Part shown: positions 1 to 12,600 of the stretch, piece after piece
Layout of the letters: each line of letters opens with the position of its first letter
How positions within the stretch are numbered: the first letter of the stretch is position 1
Source of the DNA: Cardinalis cardinalis
Taxonomy: Eukaryota > Chordata > Aves > Passeriformes > Cardinalidae
Assembly (NCBI GenBank): GCA_014549065.1
Contig: JACDOX010000007.1
Span: 9,407,648-9,471,647 of the forward strand
DNA length: 64,000 nucleotides
Direction of reading: 5' to 3'
Program-made: the position numbers and the translations under genes
The notes under the pieces: generated by a model
The model's database searches: none
The model's input: the letters and a program-made list of their open reading frames with translations, nothing else
Told to the model about the DNA's origin: nothing

Positions 1-3000
1 TGCTTCATCCCTGGCAAATCTCCACCACACAGGGGCTGGTGGTTCAATTGCAGTATTGCAGTCTGTCCTAACTCAGTTCAAAATGTACAGTCAGTCATAC
101 AGGCTTGGGTTTTTTTCTGTCTGCGAAGTGGCACTCTTAAAATACATTCTGAAAAAGTCACATAGCAGTTGTTCCTACTGGAGATGAAAAGCAACACTCT
201 TGCTCTCCAGCCAGCAGCTCAAACATTTAAACACCCCCATGCCCCTCAGTGGTCTGAGTGATACTGGATGAGGGAGCACTATCAGGAACAACATTGCATA
301 AGAAAGGCCTGGCAGTGCGGAAAGCTTTATTTTATGGGATCGTGTGGCAGGAAGAGACAGCAAGATGCTCCAACATGAAGAAAGGAGGGAATGTAAACTT
401 CCCCAATGGCTTGGATTAGCCCATCTTTCTCTGTGAGAATATAAACTTATGATGTGGTCTCAGCTGAAGGTGTTTGTAAAAAATGAAAACAGGGTAATGG
501 TTGNAATTCTCCAAGCTGATGTTTGAGCTTTTCCCAACAATTACTGGCTGAGTCATCAGTTTTAAAGACTAGCTGTTTGTAAACAGATACAAATGCAGTG
601 TAGAAATCACAAGAGAAGATTATTTCATTAAAAATATCCTTCCCCCAAAAAGGCAAGGGAAAGTAAAGTAAAACTGGTATGTGTTTTAATAAGTGGAGAA
701 TTTGGAGATTTGAAGAAGAGCTGGCAGTCTGTCCTGGAAACTTAAAGTTGCTACTGTGGCTTATGATAATTGAAAAGAAAATACTGTGAGTGTATGTGTA
801 AGGAATAGATTAACCATGGCAGAGGCGTACAGTTTTTTGCTCTAAAAATAGATGTTTATANTGTTGGGAAGGTAGAAGTATTCCATAAAGCTATTCTAGC
901 ACAAAACTATTCTGAAAGAAATAGTGTGATCCATTGTGGTGGTAAAATATATTCTACTTAATTGGTAGCAAGGCAGTGCGTTAAACAGCAACTGCTGACA
1001 GGAAACGTTTGGGTAGAGTGAATAACTTGAATCTAGAAATATTAAATGAATTACCTCAGGGGCATTCTGAATCTGTAATGTGAATTTTCAACAATCATTG
1101 TACAGCTGGGAAAATTTCAAAATATTTGAGAGTTGCAGTGAGGGTTAAGGTCTCAGTATTTAAGAGAAGGTAAGTAGAGGAATTGAGAGCCAAACCACTG
1201 AAGGTAACTCCCCGTGCTGCAAGCGTTACAGTCTACTCAGGAAGTTGAGCTTGCTGGAGGGTTTAAATGGGGAGGGGGAGAAATAGGGCTGAACGCTGTT
1301 TTCAGTGTGTCTACAGAGCTGTAAGGAAGGAATTTGACTGAAGCCCTTCTAGGGGAGATCAGAGTATCTTGGATGCTTCCATCAAACAAGTCCTTCTCTC
1401 CACTGTTGCCTTTTGGGAAAGAAATATGGACTGGGAATCTCAGGTTGAGGTAGGTGTCAAATTTCACAATGTGGAAAACTCCTCTGTGTTCCCGAAGAAT
1501 TGTGCTTTTCTTTCTGCATCTGTTTATTGTATTATAATTTGGATGTGTCCACATTTATAGTGCTTTCCAATGCTCCTTCTGAGGCTTTTTCCTTTAATAG
1601 GCAATTATCTCCTTGTTCTAGGGCTGCGGATTCTGGCTAAGGCTGAACATCACCATGGCTGTGTTTGTGGCTTTTACTGATTTACCCCCAAAGAGCCCAG
1701 GTGGTCCTTGCAGCCTCGACAGTTCTAGGAAAATTGTGTCTGTTGGAACATTATGAGTTCACAGCAGGGTATNAGAGCAAAGATTTGATGGAATATGGAA
1801 ATAAAAGATTGAGAAAAGAGTGAGTGGAAGATGTTTGCATACACATGGTCCCTCAAGTAACACAGTCGAGCTATTCAGGACAAAAATGTACCTATAGGAT
1901 ATCATCTTATTCTTCATGAATAAGAAGGGGAACCTGTGGCACTAACTTTTTTGGAATAAGGCTACAGTTTTGGAATTTTGGGAGAGGTAACATCAGAAGT
2001 GCACTGACAACAGAAAAGCAGCNTTCATGCAAGAGTTGCTCAACACATTTTTCTACGTGCGTACTTGAGCTAAACAGTAACTTTAGCTTGTGTTTCCCAG
2101 CCATCATTTGTAGTTAGTGGAGCTGAAAATTGTCCTCCCCGAGAGTCCTGTCCTGGGTTGAACTGCATGTCTGGTAATCCATAAAGTCTTCCTTCTGNTG
2201 AATGGAAGGGACAGCTCAAAAGTCAAGTCTGGATACCGTGACAGTGACTCAAGATGGATTTTAGATCAAGTTTAATTATTCTCTTAGCTTCTCTCTATAT
2301 TGGTTGGATGTGTTTTTGTTTAAGAACAGGACTCTGACTACTTAAACCTGCTGCATATAGTTGCCTATAGGATTTTAATGAACATTTAGCTATCTGTAGT
2401 CAGAAACGTGAGTATAAAANGTATGCTTTAGTTAGTTAAAAATTCTTATTTATGTATTTACAGCTTTATAACCTTAATCCTTTCTCTTCCTTGACTCAGT
2501 TACTCAGCTTGAAGGCATTGTCATGCTTTATCCTCACTTACTTTCTCCATATTTTTTCAGAGGCTGCTGATTCCTTAAGTATTGCGACAAGAGGAATCCT
2601 CACCTCCCAGCACTACAGAATGGCCATGATCTGCATCCAAGTAAAGGAAATCCTGTTTTTCAGTAAACATTAATTTTGCTGTCATGTCCTGTAAGGTTTC
2701 AGCTCACTGAAAGGCTGCTATACATCTGTGNTTTTGTTATGCTATTTAGCTATTGTGTTTAGTATGAGAAATAAAGGGGAAAAAATGGGGATGTTTTTGG
2801 TTTTTTACAGTTTTTTCCACTACAATAAATTCTGGAATCTGCTAAGATAAAGTATTTGTGCAGAATTAATTGCTTAAATTTACCTAAGATTCTTTTTATT
2901 TGCTGATGCTTTGTCTTTGCTCCTTGCAATGCTTGAGAATATGAAATAAGCACAAAATTACTGCTGTTTAAGTGTGTATAGGGANTTACAAAAGTTAATG

Positions 3001-3403
3001 TGTAATGGTAAAGAGCAGTCCTTATTCTTCGAGGGCTCCCATTCTGCATCTCCTGGAGCAGAGGGGTGGGGCAGTGAATGAAACTGTAGGTGTTTTTGTT
3101 CCAATTTTTTTTGCTGATCCTTGGGATATGACCAGTGTTTTAAAAGTAAAGAAAGAAGCCAGCAACAATACTTAACAGGCTTTCCAAGTTCAAATTCTGT
3201 CTAGAGAGATACATGAAGCTGAAAAATTGGTTGAAATTGAAGGAAACACAACAGCATTGTTTACAGAGTGTAAACAATGCTGTTGTGATTGCTGTAAGCA
3301 TATGAACTGTGTATCCCAGGCTGGTTGGATGATACTAAATGACAGCTAATAATGTGTAACAAAGGCTGTCGTATTTTTGCCTACAGACAGGTACAGTGCA
3401 TGT
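1..3403. other. region downstream of SLC6A18, no gene recognised
   Basis: AT-rich sequence with short ORFs only (105 codons at most), none resembling a known protein. It contains the perfect hairpin at 3247-3287 and a possible distal polyadenylation site near 2.9 kb. In mammals TERT follows SLC6A18, but no TERT exon was recognised here. Confidence 0.6.
3247..3287. repeat. perfect 18-bp inverted repeat with 5-nt loop
   Basis: Arm CACAACAGCATTGTTTAC at 3247-3264, loop AGAGT, and the exact reverse complement at 3270-3287. The flanks do not pair. It sits about 117 nt past the SLC6A18 stop, so it may be in a long-form 3' UTR. Confidence 0.9.
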
Positions 3404-3408
3404 TTATT
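3403..3408 (-). terminator. polyadenylation hexamer overlapping the SLC6A18 stop codon
   Basis: The last codons read GAA TAA A, so AATAAA shares five bases with the final Glu codon and TAA stop. GT-rich sequence follows within 30 nt on the minus strand. A second AATAAA lies at 2895-2900. If the first is used, the 3' UTR would be only some 10-30 nt. Confidence 0.35.
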
Positions 3409-3616
3409 CTTTTGGATGAGAAAAGTTGCTGTTAGCCCCCTGACAGGAGGAGACTTCTGGTGGTACAAGGCTTGGCTCCTTGCTCCTGCACTTTTGTTTG
3501 ACCAGGTGGAAGAGCGCTACCAGAGGTATGCACACGCAAGGAAGGGCAGCCAACAGCACACAAATGGCCTGTACCCAAGGTGGATAAACTTTCTCCTCTT
3601 TCATGGGGAAGCCTTC
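3404..3616 (-). CDS. SLC6A18: SLC6A18 coding exon 12 (3' end of CDS)
   Basis: Residues 553-622 and the TAA stop: EGFPMKEEKVYPPW, TM12 (AICVLLAALPCVCIPLVALF) and a cytoplasmic tail of about 35 residues ending SNFSHPKE. Acceptor CTCCACAG|GAAG. The tail does not resemble the repeat-rich human tail, which is usual for this variable end. The stop codon overlaps an AATAAA hexamer. Confidence 0.94.
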   Translation of the reverse strand, partial: EGFPMKEEKVYPPWVQAICVLLAALPCVCIPLVALFHLVKQKCRSKEPSLVPPEVSSCQGANSNFSHPKE

Positions 3617-6600
3617 CTGTGGAGATAAAAAAAGGAAGCAAAAGAAATAATTTGTAGGTCACTTAGATTTTGCTGTGATTTCTGTTTTTATTTTCTTACG
3701 CTGTTTTAGTAAGGATAGCAAGTTTTACTCTGTCTACAGTAGCAGTCAGTGGCTGTGTCCTCTGCAGACCCTTCTTGTGGGTCTAGAGACAGCTGTAAAT
3801 GTTTTACACTTTCAAAGATGTATAGCTGGAATTGTGACACATTCCTAGGGATATGGGGATTGCCCCAAGTGTTATCAGATCTTCACCCTCTCTTGGTTAA
3901 ACTGTGTTCATTCTTCTTGTACTGAAAGGAGAATGTAATTGATTTCAGCAATTACTATGTTCTTTGTCAAATAGGGAAGTTGTATTTCAGAGATTTTGAG
4001 GGAATGCTGATAGAGCAATTTCTGCAAGTCTGGGGCTATGAGTTTTATTTGGGATGATAGATACTTGATGGCATTTGGGGGAGACACTGCTGCTGTGTAA
4101 TCCTCATATAGTTTTGGAACAGAATCAATCTTCAAACCCCCACACGAGTGTGTATTTGAGAGGGATCAAAGAAACTGCAATTGATGTGAAACAGTGACAT
4201 CCAGATGAAATGTTCTCAGCATAGTCATGTCTTTGTTGCTGAATTAACCAACACTGTACTCAGACCACTGCTTGCCTGTCTGCTTGTCTAAAGTACACAT
4301 TCATATATCCACCAGGGCCCCAGTGATATTGGTAGCTCTCACTAAGAAATGCCTTCATCCCTGACGCTATGCAGCTCTAAAGTTCTGCTCAGGCATTTGT
4401 TCTACCTCTGAATCCCCTGTGGGTATGGAATGTCTGTGACATGTTTCAGTTCAACACTTCTGAGCGTTGCACACATCCATAAAAAATACAGAGCACAGAA
4501 TAAGCAGGACACCTCAAGAGGAGACAGGTTTTAGTATGTGTAACCTTTGCACACTGGAGCCTTCTCATTCTGAGCACAACATGACTTTAAGCTATTTTCA
4601 ATGGGTAAGCAGTAGGTAACAATAATATTAAAGGATCTTGTAAGGGAGGAAAATAGGTAAGTTTTCCTTTAAGTGCTAAAATATTTGAGCACATACATAT
4701 TTAGGGTTCCAGGCTGTGTAGCTTGGCGGCTTCTGGATCTGAAGAGTAACAAAGGCCATGAAGACAATTAGCAGGAGCAGAGGGCTAATAAACCTCCATG
4801 TGATCTGCCAGAAGAGATTGAGTTTTCTTCCGGTCATCCATTCCACATCTTCGCTGAACCTTGTAAAAGAGAGCATGTTTATGATGATGTCAGAGCTAGA
4901 GTGGTAACAGTTTCCCTGTTTTATAGCTTCCTGTAAGTTGGAAACACAGAGCACAGCACTGTAAATCTTTTCTATTCCACACCATTCTTTAATAACACAC
5001 TGCTTGCTTGAGTAAATAATAATATCATCCAAATAGGTCTTTATTGAGGCATACCAGAGATGAATGACCAATTTACATTGTCAGTTAATTACCTGAGCAT
5101 CTAGTGTAAGGTTTCTAAGCTTAAATAAGNGATGATAATACTGCAGCAGTTCTGTAAACTATTCAGATATTTAAAGTAAAAAGACAAAATTGCCAAGGGA
5201 ACAAACAGCATGCTAGGAAAATGTCTCAGTTATCAGCACCAAATCAAATCAGGTCAGGGTCAAAGTTACTGCAACCTGAGCTGCGTTTATGTCTTAGAAG
5301 AAAAAAATTCCATCTCTTCCCAACATACCTTTTAATTTTATAGATGTACACAACTCCAATCACTTCAAAAAAAGCGATGACTAGAAGAGGCACTGAACCT
5401 GCATATCTGTCAAAAATGTCAATCCAGTAACTCCCTGAACCCAGTGTAAAACACAGAGCAATGAGGAAGCTAATTAGACATATTATACCTGAGGAAAAAA
5501 AGATATCTTTGTTACTGGAGTACTGAACTTGGTAGGTTNATTTTTGTTCTAAATTGCTTTGTTCTTTTTCTAATAATTTTTATTTTCTCTCTCTCTCTGG
5601 GNTTACAACAAGCTTTTTTCTCATTANAGGAGCTAATACCCCTTCCCAAACTCAATTTTCCCCTGTGTGTTGGCCAAGAGCACTACTGTTGCAGGAGGAA
5701 TGCATTCATGTGACTCGGAGCANCCTTTAGATGTTCATACTTAGTCCATCAGACAGGCTGGGCTGTGCTGTGAGCCAGTGTTAATTTTTGACTGCTGGGG
5801 TGAGTTTCAGGTGCCTCATTCCCATGCAGCCATAGGCTTAGACCGCAGGCAGGTGCCACCTTGGAAGTGTAAGGACTCCCTGGATTTCTGTCCCCATTTC
5901 CTCAAAGAGCCCAGAGCTACAAATGTGTGTGTTATGTTCCAGCATGTGTTATTTGGGTTTCAGCATGCTTCTGCACAGCCAGTTCCCCTTTAGTCAGGAT
6001 TTAGATTTGAGGTAATTGAGAGAAAAAGTGGNAAGGAAAGGAGGGAATAAAGGTATTGCTGGACATAGACATGGGCTACAACTCAGTTTGTACATCTTTC
6101 TCATGTGTTGGTAATTGCTTCTAACTCTGAGATGGCCTTTGGTTCAATTCTGTAAAATGTTGGCTCCGGACTTTTTTTTTTATTTTTTAAAGTTTACAAT
6201 TGGAAAGTCGGTTTTAAAATAATATTNTTAACTCATCAAGTTGGGAATAAATTTGTTTTTAGGTGAAAAATTTTAAAATTAGGGATACCATTTAGATGCC
6301 ACAGGAAGACTCTACAAAAGGCATGACAGCAATATTTCCCATAAGAATTTAAAAGGGCACGTTGCAGAAATATTAATCTATTAGTTGCAACTGCCATAGA
6401 TTTTTCTGGACCAATTTCATAGTAGGATCTCTCAGACTCTCATTAAGCCTGNTTCTTAAGGAGCAGGTTTTGTTCAATAACCACGGCTGGTTGAAAATAT
6501 TCCAGTTTTGGTGCCAGAACAGGATCACACACCTTCATTCCTCATTTTTCAAGTGGTAGTTTTCTACTCTGACATGTTCACAGTAAATGTGCATCTGTAG

Positions 6601-9600
6601 CAGCATAAATCTGGATGAAATAGGTGTGAATGACCTCTCTTACAGTGGTAAGTTCAAATGCAGGTGGTTATAGCAGACCAGTTGATGTCACTGGGTGCCT
6701 TAAAGTGATTTGTATCAGTGCCAAAGGCTTAAGGGAAGGCAAGGCTCTTCCTGATGACTGCAACAGCTCAGAGTGGACTGGACTCCAGGAATAGCAATTT
6801 AACAAGCTTTCTCAGACTGGAACAGCTTAATTTCCAAACTAAGGAAAAAAAATGGCCAAGGCAATGTAATATTGTCACCTGACAGCTTCTGCCATAACTG
6901 CTACCTCATCTCTCTGCTTATCTTCTGCAAGCACAATCCATCTCTCTGCTTATCTTCTGCAAGCCCTTACTTACACTGTGACATTCAGCTAAATTAATCC
7001 TAAAAATTATTAATTCTCCTTTGATATTAATTAAGCAGTTAATAGTTTGTGCATCTATAAGGAAGTCACCTTCTNTGAACAAAGCAAATACCTTACCAGA
7101 TAATAGCTCTTTAGGTGCTGATTTAGGTATAATTTGAAGTTCTAGAAGAGGAGTGAAGACGCCCTCAATGTTTCCAAACATCGAAGAAAGNCCCAAGCTG
7201 AACAACATGATGAAAAACAGGATGGCCCAGGCCTGGGAGCCTGGCATGAGGATGATAGCTTGAGTGAAAACAATGAAAGCCAAGCCAGTTCCTGAGACAC
7301 TCTGCAGCATTCACAAACAAATAAAAATATACATTAAAATGTCATTTCTTGTGCATAAATTAATTATAACACACTGCTGTCCCTTTGTGGAGTCAAGGTT
7401 GCTGGTCATCCTGTGCCCTCTGTGGCAGCCAGCAGTTGAGAAAATGGGCAGTGGAGAGTTTAATTTTAAGTGTTCTAGAGATATCTCGACAATCACAGAG
7501 CAGAATTTTAGCCTGCACAGAGAGATGGGTTCGGAATAAAGTAGATGGAGAGTTGTAATTGTAATAGAAATTATTTTGCTAATACCATCTTAAATGTGCT
7601 TTTAAAATTCTATGAGGTAGTAGCTTCTGCAAAAAAAAAGGTGTAAATAAGGATATGATTATCACTCTTAACACCAAGAGAATTCATTANTCATTGGTCA
7701 CAAAACCCCCTATAATGGCCAAGGCAGAAAAGACCAATAGGGAAAAAGCCAATTTCAATCAAATTTCTTTTGATTTAGTCTCCCAANGACAAGGATATTC
7801 AAATCTAAGCATTGAAAAATGCTAATGTTGTTGTAACTTGGTAGTAAAATATTTCAAACGTAAATCAGAAATGGGTGCCATCAGAAGAAGTGAGACAAAA
7901 GAAACTGACTTGTACCAGGGCTGGAATGTTGTCTTTGGACTTCTCCATCATGTGAGTAAAATAGGCTAGTTTACCATTATTTTATGTCAGGGCTGTCGTG
8001 CATTAGCACACACTGACTGTGCCAGACAGGATCCTTGGAGCAAGTGGAATGAGGTAGGACAAGAAAACAGACAAGAAACATCTGTTTTAGTGGTAGGGGA
8101 AATGTTATGGGAAGGTTGGAAAATAAGGAGAGGCTCATGATGTACTTTGGTGGTGAACAGTGTTCATTGTAATGGNTTTTTTGATACTTTCCTAAATACA
8201 GATTTAGGAAATTTCCATTCAGCATTCTTTTTCTATAATCTTTCATGTAGATGTGTTCCCCCATTATGCCTTTTTCTGCAAACCAAACTAGGACTGAATC
8301 TAGTGTCCATGATAGATTTCTGGTGGGGGCACNCTGGAAGATCAGTTTTGTGGCAATAATGTGTAGTTTTGTTTACCATAACAGACAGCTATACATTCAG
8401 ACTATCCTACAGCAGTATTGTTATTTCAAATGTTGAAAGTTTGATTTGTTGCATTATTCTGTGTAATGTATCATTGTAGGTAGAACAAAGTACGTGTACT
8501 TATAAGGAAAAGGAAGATACCAAGCCTTCTATGTAACTTTGTTTAAGGATTACCTGTTGTAAGCAGTTATGGTACCTGATCAAGAAATTCTTGAAGATCA
8601 CAGCTTTTCAGTTTGAGTCCAGCAATTTTTTCTGGATATGATGAATTCAAAAAACTAATCCAGGATGTATAGTTCTGTCGCATTATGCTTTCTTCTGGAA
8701 GATCAAATTCATTGATGATATTGATAATGTTCCTGCCAGAGAACCCAACATTTTTAAACTTTGGTTTAAAAGTTTGCAGGTGATGTGGCTGGAAATGCTA
8801 TGCTATGTATTCAGATGCTACTCCAAAGTTGTGTTTACTTTCTGTGCTGCTATTTACAATATAAAGGAAAATATTAATTGACAGCTTATATATAAAATAG
8901 TAGAAAATACTCNGACTATTTAATGTTGTCTCAGACAGAAACTCTGAGTACTTTATGCAGATTCAGTCCCTAAATAATTTTTATCAGGTCTCCAGACCAT
9001 TTCTACTACTTGTGTTTAATAAGTTAGTGAAATAAATTTCTAGTGAAATACAAAAAAGGAGGAGATTTTTACTACTTCTAAGGCTATCCTGAGAGTAAGG
9101 TGCAAACCTTGATGCACTACTTGAAATGGGTTGTTCTGCAATTTGTCTTTATTCTTACAAATTATCATCCTTGACTCAGTCCCACGGTACTTTATATTTT
9201 TACATTAAACTTCTCCATACCGATGCTCTTCCTTTGTAATGAAAATAAATTCTCTAAATACAAGTCTTTCAAATGACACATTATCACATTATCTATTTAG
9301 GCACTGAAACCACAGTATAACTTTGGGAACACAGCTTTCTCACCTGTCCAAGCAGTCCCAATAGGCTGTGGTTGCTTTAAACCCCAAAACAGAAAAGACT
9401 GGGATGGAAGCATAGAGGGATGTCAGGCTGTTCACAATTGCTACTGTCACNGCATCCTTTTCACAGTCATTTCTAGAGACAGCATTCAAGCAAGTGAAAT
9501 GATTAAAAAAGGCAGATTTTCTTATCTGTAATGCAGTTATTTGTACAAACATATTTTTTAAATTTCTTCTCTCCCTCCCTTCCCCTTTCCCCTTCTGTTA

Positions 9601-12600
9601 GAAAATCTAGTGGGCCTTTTAGAAAGACAGATACTTTTCTATAGATCCTTTAGAAAAATTAAGGAAAACATTTTGAAAATTTAAAGAAATTGCACAAAAT
9701 GCTGCAAGAATTCAGCCAGCTAATAAAGGTTGTTGTTCTACTCACTTTGTTGGATTGTAGCTCGCAAATGCAATAAGCCCTCCAAAAGCCAAAGAGAGAG
9801 AGAAGAAAATCTGTGTAGCTGCATCAAGCCATACACGGGGATTTTTCAAAGTGTCCAGCTGAAATAATTAGAAAAAATGCATATATTAGGCTTAAATTGA
9901 AATGTCTTTTTCTCTTGCAGTTCTCATAGCTCACCTGTTCTTTCAATTCCGGGATTTTGGTCTGTGTTGCCATCTATNAATACTATGAAAATGGGGATAG
10001 GTACTAAACAGGTCAGTAAAACAGGTGTTTTCAAGAGTCTCATGGAGGCTATTTAAATGTGTGCAAGACTTATAGAATGTTTTTTATTGTACACTTTGTC
10101 TTTCTGATGATAATGTGGTTCTAAGTGATAAACACTAGGAACACAATAGGGAAAATACATTTTTCCTCAATTACTTTCTTTTTTTAAAAATTCACATACT
10201 TAACCTGCAGTTAAAGAATATTGTCTTCCTAAAACTCTATATACAAATACTGCACCTTCACTATTTTAAGACAGAAAGTGATTCTGTGGCTTCCCATATT
10301 TGCTCAAAAAATAATTTAATAGAAGTGACTAAAAGCACAAGCAGGCAAGAAGAGAATAGTTATTAAGAGCAGCATCTGCTCTTCAAAGTGCTNTGAAAAC
10401 AGCAATAAAAGATAGAAGGTCAGCATAGGTAATACAAGACAAAAGGAGAAACTGACAAGTTTGAATTTTGTTGTAAAGGCAGTATGGTACAGGAAGGTAA
10501 ATTAAAAAGCAATGATTGGTGGATTACAGAGAACATTAAACAGTTTTAAATAGCTCCACTAAGGAGTCTTGATGTTGAAATCTATATAAAAGAAAGAGAT
10601 AGAGCATGCACAAAATGTAAATGTGATCTATGAATACTACTTTCCTGCAGAAACTACAAAGTGGTATGTTATACCCTACCATGTGAATTGCTCTCTGATC
10701 CATTATCAAGGAGGGGGAGTAGAAGAATGTTTTGCTGAGAATGTTTTAAAAGCCAGATAGTTCCAAAGTAATGCTGGGGCTGTAAACTATTTCACTTTGT
10801 TTTGCAACAGTCTGAGTTAAATCTGCATCCCAGTCATGCAGGACAACTTGTGTGTTTTGTGTCTGCGTGCCTGTGCNTGTGATCCAAGCCCATGACTGGG
10901 AACATATGTAGGAGTGAGAGGTAAGTATGCAAAAAGACCCTGCATGGCATTTTGGGTTTCTCTGAAGCTGGCCTGAGCTTGAAGAGCAAGAACAATGGGT
11001 CCACCTNGGTGTGGATGGATTCAAGCAATGCCGTTACTGCAGGTGCTCTCTCCACAGGGAGGCCAGTGCTTTGGCCACAGCAGANCCGGTGTCACCTCTT
11101 GTACAACACAACGCAGCCAGCAGATTCATGGAACCATTGCTGGCTAAAGTGCTTCAGCAAAGACAAACCCTTCTAGAGGTTTGTTTTGAAAGATCATAGT
11201 CAAGCCCTCAAAGGCCAGAGTGCTGACTGGCAGGACCTTGTACAGGTGCTGTTGCAGTGCAGAAACTTGGCACTCACGTGGCTCTATGGCCTTCACACTT
11301 TGATTAAGTGCTGCCAAGTCAGTTGATGCTGACAGATGCAACTCCTAAAAGTCTGGCTTTCTCACTGGGGACTTTGGCAAATGAGTCTGGAGATTGTTTA
11401 GACAGATACTAGTTGCAGTGCATTTATTGACTCTAAAAGATACTAATCAACCCCCAAACTTGAAAAGATAATGGGCAGGCAAGCATGCCATGACAATGTC
11501 ATTATCTGGTCTTCAGCAAATTGTTGAAAGTGTTATTTCATATTTATATGGCATACAGGTTTTATAAGCATATGTTCAGCAGAAAAAATGCTGATGCCAG
11601 AAACATGTGGATGAAGATATACAATCAGTGTTAATGAATTAACNGGGGAGTAAGGAGGAAATGAAGTATAATTGCTCCCTCAAAAGTGGTANGATGCTTG
11701 GATTCTTGAATATATTAAACACGGACAGAAACAGAATTAAAAATTACTGGAGTCCCTGTGATATGTAATTTTGCTGTTAAAACAGCTAATGGTTTTGTGA
11801 ATAGAGGATTTGGGGGCCTGTGCTGCTTTTTGTTTGTTTGGTTGGTTGGTTTTTTGTGGTGTTTTGTTGTTGTTGCTGTTGTTTTGTTAAATAGCTGCTG
11901 AGTTCTGGGCACAGGCAACAGTTGCCCAACCAAGTTCTTGGAATTGTCAATTGTCAGAGAACCTCCAAATGTTTACAATCTCTGAAGTTGTTTCAAATGT
12001 GAAAGAGACTGGAGAAGGAGACGTTTGTATTCCTTAGGTGACACAGGTGTCCCCTGAAGCTGAACCATGCAGACTGTTGCTGATGCATGATGGAATCTTG
12101 TTTCTTTGTTTCTGCTGNCTCTGGTTATTTATTTTCCAAAACCCTTTCCAAAAGTCTGTTCCGTCTCCTGTGTGGCTTCATCATTTTACAACTTCAGCTT
12201 TCCCCTCAGGTGTCACTTCAGGATACTTTTTTGTTTTCTTGGCATCTTCATTTTCCAAGTAACCAAGAATTTTGAGAACATGAGGGAATCATCAGACTTC
12301 TCTATACCTGAAGGTCANTGAAAAGAAGTATTCATTATTTATTCTGAAATTAAGGGTGGAAAGTGTATCAGATGACAAAAGCTGATTATGTGTNTTTGCA
12401 TGAAAATAAAAACACGGCCTCTCATAATTAAAATCCATATGCATACTTTTATTATTTGTGGTACTTATTCATAGGAGCTAAAATACAAACTTGGAAAGTG
12501 AATAAACTTTAAAAAAATGTGGATTAGAAAAACAAGTAAATTCAGTTAGGTGGTTATGATGTTGAAACTGGGTAAGATGGGACTTTTTGTGCCAGGTGTT

